Numbered from the stretch's first letter, positions 28,032 through 37,375 are shown. The stretch: 64,000 nucleotides of DNA from Viridibacillus sp050279675 (GCF_050279675.1 NZ_JBNNUK010000001.1:620001-684000), one strand, 5' to 3'. The notes: generated by a model not told the origin, from the letters alone. Numbers and translations: made by a program.

Positions 28032-29359
28032 AAACAATCCAATTCGATCAATTAGACGAAACGCTTTATTACGAGAAGTTAGATAATGGATTAGATGTTT
28101 ATATTTTGCCGAAAAAAGGCTTCTCTAAAACATTTGTCACTTTTACTACAAAATATGGTTCCATCGATCGTTCATTCATACCGCTTGGTGGTACGGAAGC
28201 TATTACAGTTCCAGATGGTATTGCACATTTTTTAGAGCATAAAATGTTTGAAAAAGAAGATGGAGATGTATTCCAAAAGTTCGGTGAAAAAGGTGCTTCA
28301 GCAAATGCTTTCACATCTTTCACAAGAACAGCGTATTTATTCTCTGCAACAGATCATTTATATGAGAGTACGAAAACGTTACTTGATTTCGTACAACAAC
28401 CATATTTCACGGAACAAACCGTTGAGAAGGAAAAAGGTATTATAGGTCAAGAAATTACAATGTATGATGACCAACCAGATTGGCGTTTATACTTTGGAAC
28501 GATTGAAAATATGTTCCATGAGCATCCAGTGAAAATTGATATAGCAGGTACTATTGAGTCGATCGATGATATTACGGCAGATCATTTATACACTTGTTAT
28601 AATACGTTTTATCATCCATCTAATATGCTTCTATTTGTCATCGGTGCTGTTGAACCAGAGAAGATGATGGATTTTATTCGTGCTGATCAAGCAGATAAAA
28701 CATTCGATGAGCCAGCACCAATTCAACGTATTGAAGTGACTGAACCTACAGATGTAGCAGTAAAAAGTAGCACGTTAGAAATGGATGTATTAAAGCCAAA
28801 AGTTATTGTAGGTATAAAAGCCAAAGAAACAAGCCTTTCTGGCAAAGCTATGTTAAAGCATGAGCTGTCTATCCAGTTAGCGCTGGATGTATTATTTGGG
28901 CGTTCTTCAGAATTTTATACAAATGTGTATGAAAAAGGCATGATTGATGAATCGTATTCTTATGACTTCTCATTAGAAAAAGGCTTTGGTTTTGCCTTAA
29001 TTGGTTCTGATACGAATCAAACAGGTGAATTAGTTGAAGCTATTCAAAATGTATTACAAAATGCACAAGAAAAATGGCCTTTTGGTGAAGATGGATTAGA
29101 GAGAGTAAAACGTCGTAAGATCGGCTTTTATTTAAGAGCATTAAATTCAATTGAATTTATCGCAAATCAATTCACAAGATATGCTTTTAATGATATGAAT
29201 TTATTTGACGCAGTTCCGGTCATTGAAGAATTGACGATAGCGGACGTGCAACAAGCTTTTGCTTCATTACAAGGGGAATCACAGCAAACAGTATTTAAGA
29301 TTTTACCTGTAGGAAATAAAGCGAAATCAAGTAATGATAAAGAAGGTCAAGAGCGATAA
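28028..29359 (+). CDS. ymfH: M16 family zinc peptidase YmfH
   Basis: The active member of the pair, 443 residues. HFLEH followed by KMFEKEDGDVFQKFG is the inverted zinc motif, near residues 64-68, and the distal glutamate lies in GIIGQEITMYDDQPDW. It overlaps ymfF by four bases and ymfI by one. The family includes AlbE/AlbF-type processing proteases, but this pair is part of the conserved ymf cluster rather than a peptide biosynthesis locus. Natural substrate is unknown. Confidence 0.92.
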   Translation: MKTIQFDQLDETLYYEKLDNGLDVYILPKKGFSKTFVTFTTKYGSIDRSFIPLGGTEAITVPDGIAHFLEHKMFEKEDGDVFQKFGEKGASANAFTSFTRTAYLFSATDHLYESTKTLLDFVQQPYFTEQTVEKEKGIIGQEITMYDDQPDWRLYFGTIENMFHEHPVKIDIAGTIESIDDITADHLYTCYNTFYHPSNMLLFVIGAVEPEKMMDFIRADQADKTFDEPAPIQRIEVTEPTDVAVKSSTLEMDVLKPKVIVGIKAKETSLSGKAMLKHELSIQLALDVLFGRSSEFYTNVYEKGMIDESYSYDFSLEKGFGFALIGSDTNQTGELVEAIQNVLQNAQEKWPFGEDGLERVKRRKIGFYLRALNSIEFIANQFTRYAFNDMNLFDAVPVIEELTIADVQQAFASLQGESQQTVFKILPVGNKAKSSNDKEGQER

Positions 29360-30087
29360 TGAAACAGTTTTGCTTAGTACTTGGCGCGTCCGGTGCAATT
29401 GGACGTGCCATAAGTGAGCAGCTTGCTAAAGATGGCTGGTCTTTATATTTGCAGTATAATCACAGTGAAGAGGTGGCTGTCGAGCTTGAAAGTAATCTGT
29501 CAGCCTTATATCCTGATCAAGAATTTATGAAGATGCAAGCTGATTTAACAGACCCTCTTGCTGCAGAAAATATTTCTAATTCCGTATTTTCAATACAAGC
29601 GATTGTAGTAGCTAGTGGACAAGCACTTTACAAACTTGTGGAAGATACTACTGCTGATGAAATGGATGCGCTTTGGAAAGTCCATGTACAAACTCCAATT
29701 AGATTGATTAGCCTTTTAGCTTCAAAATTACGCCAGAACGAAATAAGTCATATTATTATGATTGGTTCTGTTTGGGGCGAAGCAGGGGCATCAGGAGAGG
29801 CTTTGTACGCTACTGTGAAAGGTGCACTTCATGCTTTTGTTAAATCGTACGCGCAAGAAGCAGCGAGAAATGGTGTTCTTGTTAATGCGGTAGCACCAGG
29901 CTTAATTAGTACTAAAATGAATGGGCATTTGACGGATCAAGAAGAGCAGGAGCTAATAGACGAAATTCCATTAGCAAGAGCAGGAGAACCAGCTGAAGTT
30001 GGTCATTTAGCGTCTTTCTTGTTATCAGGACGTGCCAATTATATCACTGGTCAAATTCTTCGAATTAATGGTGGATGGTACATATAA
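29359..30087 (+). CDS. ymfI: short-chain dehydrogenase/reductase YmfI
   Basis: A 242-residue SDR protein. The cofactor motif is LGASGAIGRAISEQL at the N terminus; the catalytic serine is in IMIGSVWGEAGAS and the YxxxK pair in YATVKGALHAF; the C terminus ends ITGQILRINGGWYI as in FabG-type reductases. The substrate is not known. Its ATG shares a base with the ymfH stop. Conserved neighbours are cell-envelope or peptidase genes, not fatty-acid genes, so a FabG role should not be assumed. Confidence 0.9.
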   Translation: MKQFCLVLGASGAIGRAISEQLAKDGWSLYLQYNHSEEVAVELESNLSALYPDQEFMKMQADLTDPLAAENISNSVFSIQAIVVASGQALYKLVEDTTADEMDALWKVHVQTPIRLISLLASKLRQNEISHIIMIGSVWGEAGASGEALYATVKGALHAFVKSYAQEAARNGVLVNAVAPGLISTKMNGHLTDQEEQELIDEIPLARAGEPAEVGHLASFLLSGRANYITGQILRINGGWYI

Positions 30088-30129
30088 ATACCTTTTTTAC
30101 ACATACTAAATGTGAAAAGGAGGGATTCT

Positions 30130-30387
30130 ATGGATATCATTGAAAATTGGCAGAAGTGGACGAGCTTTTTAGGGCAAAATGTTTCAAAAGCGGAATCTGC
30201 AGGAATGTCACAAAAGGTAATACAAGAAGCGGCAGTACAAATAGGTGAATACTTGGCAAATCATGTCGATCCAAAAAATGAACAAGAGAGAGTACTTTCT
30301 GAGCTTTGGTCGGTGGCAAGCGATGACGAAAAGCAATCTCTAGCTAATTGTGTTGTAAAATTAGTCCAGAATAGGAAGGTGCAATAG
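30130..30387 (+). CDS. ymfJ: DUF3243 protein YmfJ
   Basis: An 85-residue cytosolic protein of the DUF3243 family, found in Bacillales between ymfI and ymfK. Visible pattern: NWQKWTSFLGQNVSKAESAGMS, then IGEYLANHVDPKNEQER and LWSVASDDEKQSLANCVVKLV. No function can be read from it. ATG 30130 follows AAGGAGGG. It ends with a terminator, giving a ymfF-ymfJ unit. Confidence 0.88.
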   Translation: MDIIENWQKWTSFLGQNVSKAESAGMSQKVIQEAAVQIGEYLANHVDPKNEQERVLSELWSVASDDEKQSLANCVVKLVQNRKVQ

Positions 30388-30426
30388 GAAAAAGGGGGTT
30401 ATTGCCCCTCTTTTCCTTTTTTTCTT
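30388..30426 (+). terminator. intrinsic terminator after ymfJ
   Basis: GGAAAAAGGGGG pairs imperfectly with CCCCTCTTTTCC (about 30388-30399/30406-30417) and is followed by a T-run. Confidence 0.7.
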
Positions 30427-30502
30427 TCCATATGTATAAAAATCAGCTATTATGGAACTTAGAAATGTTTTAAGCGTCGTATAATAGAAGGGATCGTTGT
30501 AT

Positions 30503-31303
30503 GTGAGAGAATGGTATTTTGAATATGAAATACAAATCAATCGCCCCGGCTTATTAGGAGATATTGCTTCCTTATTAGGTATGCTTCGTGTGAATATTGT
30601 GACAATCAACGGTGTCGATCAAGTTCGAAGAGGAATGCTTTTACGAGCTGAGAAGGACGAACAGATTGAACGATTTGAGAACATCGTTTCGACTATGGAA
30701 ATGATAAGTGTAACAAAATTTCGCGAGCCAACAACACGTGATCGTCTAGCGATTCGACATGGTCGTTATATACAAAGAGAAGCAGATGAAAAAAAGACGT
30801 TTCGCTTTGTACGAGATGAACTAGGTATTTTAGTAGACTTTATGGCAGAAATTTTTAAAAAGGACGGTCATAAACTTATTGGAATTCGAGGGATGCCTCG
30901 TGTTGGAAAGACGGAATCAGTCGTAGCGTCTAGTGTTTGTGCAAATAAGAGATGGTTATTTTTATCATCGACTATGATTAAACAAACTGCACGCAACAAG
31001 CTGATTGGAGACGAATTTAATAGCAATAATATATTCATTCTGGATGGAATTGTCACAAGGAGATCTTCTGATGAAAAACATCAACAACTTGTACGTGAAA
31101 TGATGAGTATGCCATCTATTAAGGTAGTAGAGCATCCTGATATGTTCGTGCAACATTCTGAATATACAATTGAAGACTTTGATTATATTATCGAATTAAG
31201 ACATCATCCAGATGAAGAAATTACATACGAAATCATGGAGAAACATAACAGCTTACTTCAAGATTCGAGTGGTTTCGGTGGCTTTGGAGGATTTAATTTT
31301 TAA
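30503..31303 (+). CDS. ymfK: DUF3388 protein YmfK
   Basis: A 266-residue protein matching B. subtilis YmfK. The first 75 residues look like an ACT-type regulatory fold (NRPGLLGDIASLLGMLRVNIVTINGV). The centre has GMPRVGKTE, a P-loop-like segment, and later TMIKQTARNKLIGDEF. The function is unknown; a nucleotide-dependent regulatory role is inference. The start is uncertain: GTG 30503 has good spacing from GAAGGGA at 30487-30493, while the in-frame TTG 30497 is too close. The C terminus is a Gly/Phe tail (GFGGFGGFNF). Confidence 0.85.
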   Translation: MREWYFEYEIQINRPGLLGDIASLLGMLRVNIVTINGVDQVRRGMLLRAEKDEQIERFENIVSTMEMISVTKFREPTTRDRLAIRHGRYIQREADEKKTFRFVRDELGILVDFMAEIFKKDGHKLIGIRGMPRVGKTESVVASSVCANKRWLFLSSTMIKQTARNKLIGDEFNSNNIFILDGIVTRRSSDEKHQQLVREMMSMPSIKVVEHPDMFVQHSEYTIEDFDYIIELRHHPDEEITYEIMEKHNSLLQDSSGFGGFGGFNF

Positions 31304-31319
31304 CAGGTAGGTGTTACAG

Positions 31320-32213
31320 TTGACAGAATTAGGAGCTCGTTTAAAAGAAGCGAGATTGTCAAAAGGGTATAGTCTGGATGACTTACAAGAAATTACGAAA
31401 ATTCAAAAACGCTATCTTTCTGCAATCGAAGAGGGAAATTATAGCATAATGCCTGGAACGTTTTATGTTCGAGCATTTATTAAACAGTATGCAGAAGCGG
31501 TTGATTTAAGTGCCGATGAATTACTTGAGACGTATAAATCTGAAGTACCTGCAAACAAAACAGTTGAAAGTACAACGACAGCAACAATTCAACAACCTCA
31601 ATCGCGTAGAAGCTTGTCTAAAATGCCATCAAAAGGTTTTATGGACTTAATGCCGAAACTTGTTGTTGCTTTATTTATCATAATTGCAATCGTAGTAATC
31701 TGGGTATTGTTCCAAAATAAAGCTGATAATTCTACACCAGATATTAATGCAGAAACACCAGTAACTGTGGATACAAAAACTCCACCTACAACTGGCAAGA
31801 ATAAAGACAATGAAGTAGCCGGTTCAAAAGATCAAGATAAGAATGATGAAGAAACAACTAAAAAAGAAGAAAAACAACAAGAACTTTCTAAAGGTACACT
31901 AGTGAACGATAATGAGACAACTAATTATACTTTAACTGGTACAGAAGAGTTTAAAATTCGTGTAGAAGTTACTGGCGATACATGGGTTGGTGTACAAGAT
32001 GAAAATCGTACAGAAATCTCTGATACAGCAGATGTATATCATGCTGATGATGTAGTTGAAGTTGATGCGAAGGGCAAGCAAAGCGTTCGTATTCGATTAG
32101 GAGCATCTGCAAATGCTAAAGTTTTTGTCAATGATGAGAAATTGAAACTTGCGGCTTCTCCAAGCGAGCGAAGTACTCAAAATATCGTCATTAATTTTTC
32201 AGAGAAAGAATAG
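31320..32213 (+). CDS. rodZ: cell-shape protein RodZ (YmfM)
   Basis: A bitopic membrane protein linking the MreB cytoskeleton to the elongation machinery. The 297-residue product has an N-terminal helix-turn-helix domain (LGARLKEARLSKGYSLDDLQ, IQKRYLSAIEEGNYSIMPG), one membrane helix (LVVALFIIIAIVVIWVLF, about residues 114-131), an acidic lysine-rich linker and a C-terminal DUF4115 beta domain. TTG 31320 is chosen because AGGTAGGTG lies at the right distance and the protein then begins MTELGARLKEA as in relatives. Confidence 0.9.
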   Translation: MTELGARLKEARLSKGYSLDDLQEITKIQKRYLSAIEEGNYSIMPGTFYVRAFIKQYAEAVDLSADELLETYKSEVPANKTVESTTTATIQQPQSRRSLSKMPSKGFMDLMPKLVVALFIIIAIVVIWVLFQNKADNSTPDINAETPVTVDTKTPPTTGKNKDNEVAGSKDQDKNDEETTKKEEKQQELSKGTLVNDNETTNYTLTGTEEFKIRVEVTGDTWVGVQDENRTEISDTADVYHADDVVEVDAKGKQSVRIRLGASANAKVFVNDEKLKLAASPSERSTQNIVINFSEKE

Positions 32214-32240
32214 TCATCTAGAGAAAGATGGCTATTTTCT
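32211..32240 (+). terminator. weak hairpin between rodZ and pgsA
   Basis: TAGTCATCT (32211-32219) pairs with AGATGGCTA (32226-32234), followed by TTTTC. It probably attenuates rather than stops transcription into pgsA. Confidence 0.45.
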
Positions 32241-32262
32241 TTGAAAGAAGGGTGAGGAAATC

Positions 32263-32841
32263 GTGAATATACCAAATAGAATTACAGTTTCAAGGGTTTT
32301 GCTAATCCCAGTATTCGTGCTTTTAATGTTAGTGGACTTTGGATGGGGGCAAATGACAGTACTTGGTGCAACAATGCCTATCGAGCACTTTGTTGGTGCG
32401 ATGATTTTCATCATAGCTTCTATCACAGATTGGGTAGATGGCTACTACGCACGGAAATATAATTTAGTAACAAATATGGGGAAATTCTTAGACCCATTAG
32501 CAGATAAATTGTTAGTTTCTGCTGCATTTATCCTGCTTGTTGAATTAGGAACAGCTCCTGCATGGGTAGTTATTATTATTATCAGCCGTGAATTTGCAGT
32601 AACTGGTTTACGACTAATTTTAGCGGGTGGTGGCGAGGTAGTCGCTGCTAACCAATTAGGTAAAATTAAAACATGGGCACAAATTGTTGCGATTTCTGCG
32701 TTATTGCTAAATAATATTTTCTTTACTATGTTTAGCATTCCTTTTGCTGATATTGCATTATATGTAGCTCTATTCTTTACTGTTTGGTCTGGAGCAGATT
32801 ATTTCTACTTGAATCGTCGTGTATTATTAGATTCAAAATAA
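32263..32841 (+). CDS. pgsA: CDP-diacylglycerol-glycerol-3-phosphate 3-phosphatidyltransferase
   Basis: Makes phosphatidylglycerol phosphate, the first step to phosphatidylglycerol and cardiolipin, in the membrane. The 192-residue product has the CDP-alcohol phosphotransferase signature, spelled here DG-x2-AR-x8-G-x3-D-x3-D in DWVDGYYARKY and MGKFLDPLADK, and about five hydrophobic segments. GTG 32263 follows GGGTGAGG. It sits in the standard rodZ-pgsA-cinA-recA order. Confidence 0.96.
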   Translation: MNIPNRITVSRVLLIPVFVLLMLVDFGWGQMTVLGATMPIEHFVGAMIFIIASITDWVDGYYARKYNLVTNMGKFLDPLADKLLVSAAFILLVELGTAPAWVVIIIISREFAVTGLRLILAGGGEVVAANQLGKIKTWAQIVAISALLLNNIFFTMFSIPFADIALYVALFFTVWSGADYFYLNRRVLLDSK

Positions 32842-32860
32842 TTATATTATGAATTTTAGT

Positions 32861-32914
32861 AGGTGAGGATGTAAGTGTGGAGGATTTTCTCCTACATTAT
32901 ATACCTCGCCTTTT
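32861..32914 (+). terminator. structured hairpin between pgsA and cinA
   Basis: AGGTGAGG (32861-32868) pairs with CCTCGCCT (32904-32911); an inner AGGA/TCCT stem caps it; TTTT follows. Likely terminator of the rodZ-pgsA unit. Confidence 0.55.
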
Positions 32915-32974
32915 GTAATTTTGCACTTTTTGAGCATCATACATATTATTAGATAGAGGAAGGGATTGTTAGAG

Positions 32975-34231
32975 ATGAATGCAGAAATCATTGCAGTTGG
33001 ATCAGAGCTTTTACTAGGTCAAATTACGAATACAAACGCACGTTTTATATCGGGTCAATTATCTGAGCTAGGAATTAATGTGTATTATCACACTGTCGTC
33101 GGAGATAATGTAGATCGTTTAGTAAACGCGATTAAAGTAGCTGAGACCCGTGCAGATCTCATTATCTTCTCAGGCGGCTTAGGGCCAACGAAAGATGATT
33201 TAACGAAGGAAACAATCGCACGACATTTAGGGACTGTACTGGAAATAGATAATTTTGCTATGCAATCGATTGAAGAATTTTTCACTTTTCAAAATCGTAT
33301 TATGACAGATAATAATCGTAAACAGGCTCTCGTATTAAAAGATTGTGAAGTTCTAATAAATCGTCATGGTATGGCCCCTGGTATGCTGTTGGAAAAAAAT
33401 AACCATATATATATGTTGTTGCCAGGACCGCCGAAGGAATTGGAGCCTATGTTCCAATTTGAAGCGAAGCCAAAATTAGCTGCAAGAGTTAATGATGGAG
33501 CTCAGATTGTATCTCACGTACTACGCTTCTATGGCATAGGTGAGGCAGAGTTAGAGGTAAAGGTACAAGACTTACTTGATAACCAAACAAACCCTACTAT
33601 AGCACCGCTAGCGTCAGATGGGGAAGTAACTCTACGTATTACAGCAAAGGCATTTAGTCTAGAACAAGCTGAACAGCTAATAGCTGGAGCAAAGGATGAA
33701 ATATTACGTAGAGTTGGGCATTTTATGTACGGTGCGAATGATGATTCTCTTTCTTCTAAAACAGCTGAAATTCTTATTGAAAACAATTTAACCATTGCCG
33801 CTGCGGAAAGTTTAACTGCTGGACTCTTTCAATCTGAATTAGCAGAAAATCCTGGTATAAGTCAATCGTTAATTGGTGGAATTGTTACTTATACAGAAAA
33901 AGCAAAACGTGAGCAACTAGGAATTTCTGCTGACTTATTAGAAAAATACGGAGTTGTAAGTTCCCAATGTGCTGTGGCAATGGCTAGTAAAGTAAAAGGA
34001 AAGTTCGGTACAGATATAGGTATAGGTTTAACGGGGGCGGCAGGTCCTGAAGGGCATGATAATCAACCAGCCGGTACTGTGTGGATAGCTGTAGTTATCG
34101 GTGATAATGAACCTCAAACTTATCAATTACATCTAACAGGGCAACGCAATACAAATCGTTTACGCGCAGTGAAACGTACTTTTGCTTTTATTATTCAATT
34201 ATTGACCGAACAAGGTTATCGTAAAATATAA
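32975..34231 (+). CDS. cinA: competence/damage-inducible protein CinA
   Basis: A 418-residue two-domain protein. The N-terminal MoaB/MogA-type domain begins MNAEIIAVGSELLLGQITNTN and contains FSGGLGPTKDDLTKE; the C-terminal CinA domain (about 255-415) contains AAESLTAGLFQSELA and GLTGAAGPEGHDNQPAGTVW. The family has ADP-ribose pyrophosphatase and NMN deamidase activities in other bacteria. ATG 32975 is nine bases after GGAAGGGA; the in-frame TTG 32966 is too close. It lies just before recA, as in Bacillus and Streptococcus. Confidence 0.93.
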   Translation: MNAEIIAVGSELLLGQITNTNARFISGQLSELGINVYYHTVVGDNVDRLVNAIKVAETRADLIIFSGGLGPTKDDLTKETIARHLGTVLEIDNFAMQSIEEFFTFQNRIMTDNNRKQALVLKDCEVLINRHGMAPGMLLEKNNHIYMLLPGPPKELEPMFQFEAKPKLAARVNDGAQIVSHVLRFYGIGEAELEVKVQDLLDNQTNPTIAPLASDGEVTLRITAKAFSLEQAEQLIAGAKDEILRRVGHFMYGANDDSLSSKTAEILIENNLTIAAAESLTAGLFQSELAENPGISQSLIGGIVTYTEKAKREQLGISADLLEKYGVVSSQCAVAMASKVKGKFGTDIGIGLTGAAGPEGHDNQPAGTVWIAVVIGDNEPQTYQLHLTGQRNTNRLRAVKRTFAFIIQLLTEQGYRKI

Positions 34232-34310
34232 ATTTATCCATTCAAAGTGGAGTAAAATCAGCTTTTGAGCAATAAGTTGGGCATACTTTTCGATTTTGGT
34301 TAAATTTTTC

Positions 34311-34324
34311 CGAATAAATGTTCG
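34311..34324 (+). promoter_or_regulatory. LexA (Cheo) box upstream of recA
   Basis: CGAATAAATGTTCG matches the Bacillus LexA consensus (CGAACRNRYGTTYC core) except T for C at the fifth base. It ends nine bases before the -35 of the recA promoter. Confidence 0.8.
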
Positions 34325-34332
34325 CTTTTTTC

Positions 34333-34361
34333 TTGTGTATTTCTCAAAAAAGAAGTATAGT
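34333..34361 (+). promoter_or_regulatory. recA promoter
   Basis: TTGTGT (34333-34338), 17-base spacer, TATAGT (34356-34361), directly downstream of the LexA box. Confidence 0.65.
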
Positions 34362-34406
34362 AGATACAGATATAAAAGAGATAATGTTTTCGAAGGAGGA
34401 ACAAGA

Positions 34407-35468
34407 TTGAGCGATCGTAAAGCAGCATTAGACATGGCCCTTAAACAAATTGAAAAGCAATTTGGTAAAGGTTCAGTTATGAAATTAGGCGAAAAAACAG
34501 ACATCGAAATTATGACTTCTTCAAGTGGCTCTTTAGCACTTGATACAGCACTTGGAGTAGGTGGATATCCACGAGGTCGTGTTATTGAAATATATGGACC
34601 AGAGAGTTCTGGTAAAACAACTGTAGCGCTTCATGCTATTGCGGAAGTACAAGCTAACGGTGGTACAGCAGCGTTTATTGATGCAGAACATGCACTTGAT
34701 CCAGTCTATGCACAAAAATTAGGTGTTAATATTGATGAATTATTACTATCACAACCTGATACAGGGGAGCAAGCTTTAGAAATTGCTGAAGCTCTTGTAC
34801 GTAGTGGTGCAATCGATATCATTATCATCGATTCTGTAGCAGCTCTTGTACCAAAAGCTGAAATCGAAGGTGACATGGGTGATTCACATGTTGGTCTACA
34901 AGCACGTTTAATGTCGCAAGCATTACGTAAACTATCAGGAATTATTAACAAATCTAATACAATTGCTATTTTCATTAACCAAATTCGTGAGAAGATTGGT
35001 GTTATGTTCGGTAATCCAGAAACAACACCAGGTGGACGTGCTCTAAAATTCTACAGTTCTGTACGTTTAGAAGTACGTCGCGCAGAAACAATTAAGCAAG
35101 GTAATGATATGGTAGGTAACAGAACTAAAATTAAAGTCGTTAAAAACAAAGTGGCACCGCCATTCAAAACAGCTGAAGTAGATATTATGTATGGTGAAGG
35201 GATTTCAAAAGAAGGCGAAATCATCGATATCGGTGTAGAAAAAGAAATCGTGCAAAAAAGTGGTTCTTGGTATGCGTATGAAGAAGAGCGTTTAGGCCAA
35301 GGACGCGAAAATGCAAAACAATTCTTAAAAGAAAACCCTGAAATCAGCAATGAAATTGCACATAAAATCCGCGTAGCTTCTGGGATTGCAACTGACTCTT
35401 ATACAGTTGAAAATGAAGAAGACGAAGCAATGGATGCAGAATTATCATCATTATTAAATGAAGAGTAA
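34407..35468 (+). CDS. recA: recombinase RecA
   Basis: RecA forms filaments on single-stranded DNA, drives homologous recombination and triggers LexA self-cleavage. The 353-residue product reads as classical RecA: LDMALKQIEKQFGKGSVMKL, Walker A GPESSGKTT (64-72), the Walker B segment IIIIDSVAAL, and loop L2 region GNPETTPGGRALKFYSS. The start is TTG 34407, set by AAGGAGGA at 34393-34400 and by the conserved MSDRKAALD opening; a longer reading upstream crosses the promoter. LexA control is visible upstream. Confidence 0.98.
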   Translation: MSDRKAALDMALKQIEKQFGKGSVMKLGEKTDIEIMTSSSGSLALDTALGVGGYPRGRVIEIYGPESSGKTTVALHAIAEVQANGGTAAFIDAEHALDPVYAQKLGVNIDELLLSQPDTGEQALEIAEALVRSGAIDIIIIDSVAALVPKAEIEGDMGDSHVGLQARLMSQALRKLSGIINKSNTIAIFINQIREKIGVMFGNPETTPGGRALKFYSSVRLEVRRAETIKQGNDMVGNRTKIKVVKNKVAPPFKTAEVDIMYGEGISKEGEIIDIGVEKEIVQKSGSWYAYEEERLGQGRENAKQFLKENPEISNEIAHKIRVASGIATDSYTVENEEDEAMDAELSSLLNEE

Positions 35469-35477
35469 GATTTTCAG

Positions 35478-35512
35478 AGGGTCTTTCAATGTCAATTGAA
35501 GGGCCCTTTTGA
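35478..35512 (+). terminator. intrinsic terminator after recA
   Basis: A 13-bp stem (35478-35490 with 35495-35507, G-T pairs included), loop GTCA, then TTT. Confidence 0.82.
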
Positions 35513-35534
35513 CTATAACTATAACTGTGAATCC

Positions 35535-35563
35535 TTGACATTGTTTTTTTTCAACTATACAAT
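35535..35563 (+). promoter_or_regulatory. sigma-A promoter for rny
   Basis: Perfect TTGACA (35535-35540), 17-base spacer, TACAAT (35558-35563). A second TATAAT at 35572-35577 may give an alternative start. Confidence 0.72.
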
Positions 35564-35680
35564 TAAACTTGTATAATTTCTAAAATTGAAATGAAATAGG
35601 CAGTATATTGAGAGCTCATAGAAATACTTAATGTATAGCCGACTAAAAATGAAAACAATACAGCAAGAGGAGGTGTTCGA

Positions 35681-37237
35681 ATGACTGGAAACATCATCTC
35701 CGCTTTGCTTGGACTCATCGTCGGTGCCGCTGTTATCTATTACGTCAATAAAAGAGTGAATGATTCAAAAGTGACAGGTGCAAAGAGTTCCGCAGAGCTC
35801 ATCATAGATGAAGGTAAAAGAGAAGCGGAAGCTCTAAAGAAAGAAGCACTTCTTGAAGCAAAAGATGAAACTCACACACTTCGAACTGAAGCAGAAAACG
35901 ACATCCGTGAACGCCGGTCTGAGCTTCAGAAACAAGAAAACCGGTTATTGCAAAGAGAAGAAAATCTTGATCGCAAGGATGAAGCTCTGAATAAGAGGGA
36001 AGCAGGTTTAGAGCGCAAAGAAGACGCTCTTAACGACAGACAACAGCATATTGAACAGATGGAAAGCAAAGTGGAAGAACTCGTAGCTAAACAGCAATCT
36101 GAAATCGAACGTATCTCAGCATTAACTCGTGAAGAAGCAAAAGTCATTATTCTAAAACAAGTAGAAAACGAGTTATCAACTGATATAGCAGTTATGACGA
36201 AAGAATCTGAAATGCGAGCGAAAGAAGAATCTGACAAAAAAGCACGAGAAATTTTATCACTAGCCCTTCAGCGCTTTGCAGCTGATCACGTTGCAGAAAC
36301 GACTGTCTCTGTCGTCACTTTACCAAATGACGAGATGAAAGGTCGTATTATTGGACGTGAAGGCCGTAACATTCGAACACTTGAAACGCTTACAGGTATC
36401 GATTTAATTATTGATGACACTCCTGAAGCAGTTATTTTATCAGGGTTCGATCCAATTCGCCGTGAAACAGCTCGTCTAGCACTTGAAAAATTAGTACAAG
36501 ACGGCCGTATCCATCCAGCTCGTATCGAAGAGATGGTTGAGAAATCTCGCCGTGAAGTGGACGAGCAAATTCGTGAAACAGGTGAACAAACTACATTCGA
36601 AGTGGGTATCCACAATTTACATCCGGATCTAATGAAAATTTTAGGCCGTATGAAATATCGTACAAGCTATGGTCAAAACGTCTTGAAACACTCTGTAGAG
36701 GTAGCTCATTTAGCGGGCTTACTAGCAGCAGAATTAGGCGAAGATGTACTTTTAGCAAAACGTGCAGGGTTACTGCATGATATTGGTAAAGCAATTGATC
36801 ATGAAGTAGAAGGAAGTCACGTAGAAATAGGCGTAGAATTAGCTACAAAATACAAAGAACATCCTGTTGTTATTAATAGTATTGCTTCTCACCATGGTGA
36901 TACTGAACCAACTTCAGTAATTGCAGTATTAGTAGCTGCTGCTGATGCTTTATCTGCAGCGCGCCCAGGTGCACGAAGTGAAACACTTGAAAACTATATT
37001 CGTCGACTAGAAAAACTAGAAGAAATCTCTGAATCATATGAAGGCGTTGAGAAATCATTCGCTATTCAAGCAGGTCGTGAAATACGTATTATCGTACGTC
37101 CCGATCAAATTGATGATTTAGCTTCACATCGTTTAGCACGTGATATTCGCAAACGCATTGAGGATGAACTGGATTATCCAGGGCATATTAAAGTGACGGT
37201 TATTCGTGAAACACGCGCAGTCGAATATGCGAAATAG
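35681..37237 (+). CDS. rny: ribonuclease Y
   Basis: The membrane-bound endoribonuclease that starts most mRNA decay in Firmicutes. The 518-residue product has one N-terminal membrane helix (ISALLGLIVGAAVIYYV), a long charged coiled coil (about 30-200), a KH domain with GRIIGREGRNIRTLE, and an HD domain whose HDIGKAIDHE places the catalytic pair at H366-D367. AGGAGGTG precedes the ATG. With PnpA and RNase J it makes three degradosome components in this window; RicA, which modulates RNase Y, is also here (43713). Confidence 0.97.
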   Translation: MTGNIISALLGLIVGAAVIYYVNKRVNDSKVTGAKSSAELIIDEGKREAEALKKEALLEAKDETHTLRTEAENDIRERRSELQKQENRLLQREENLDRKDEALNKREAGLERKEDALNDRQQHIEQMESKVEELVAKQQSEIERISALTREEAKVIILKQVENELSTDIAVMTKESEMRAKEESDKKAREILSLALQRFAADHVAETTVSVVTLPNDEMKGRIIGREGRNIRTLETLTGIDLIIDDTPEAVILSGFDPIRRETARLALEKLVQDGRIHPARIEEMVEKSRREVDEQIRETGEQTTFEVGIHNLHPDLMKILGRMKYRTSYGQNVLKHSVEVAHLAGLLAAELGEDVLLAKRAGLLHDIGKAIDHEVEGSHVEIGVELATKYKEHPVVINSIASHHGDTEPTSVIAVLVAAADALSAARPGARSETLENYIRRLEKLEEISESYEGVEKSFAIQAGREIRIIVRPDQIDDLASHRLARDIRKRIEDELDYPGHIKVTVIRETRAVEYAK

Positions 37238-37317
37238 TTAAATCCAGAATAAGAAATTAGTATATGCCAAATGTAAAGTAAGAAAATTGAATTGAAAAAT
37301 TCAAATATTTTATAAAG

Positions 37318-37355
37318 AAGGCTTCTTAGAACCTCGGTCGAGAAGCCTTTTTTGT
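37318..37355 (+). terminator. intrinsic terminator after rny
   Basis: AAGGCTTCT/AGAAGCCTT (37318-37326 with 37341-37349) followed by TTTTTG. Confidence 0.82.
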
Positions 37356-37375
37356 TGGAAAAGAGTGAATCAATA

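Noticed and set aside
34296..34406. Longer N terminus for RecA from ATG 34296
   Set aside because: It covers the LexA box and promoter; TTG 34407 has a strong ribosome site and the conserved opening.
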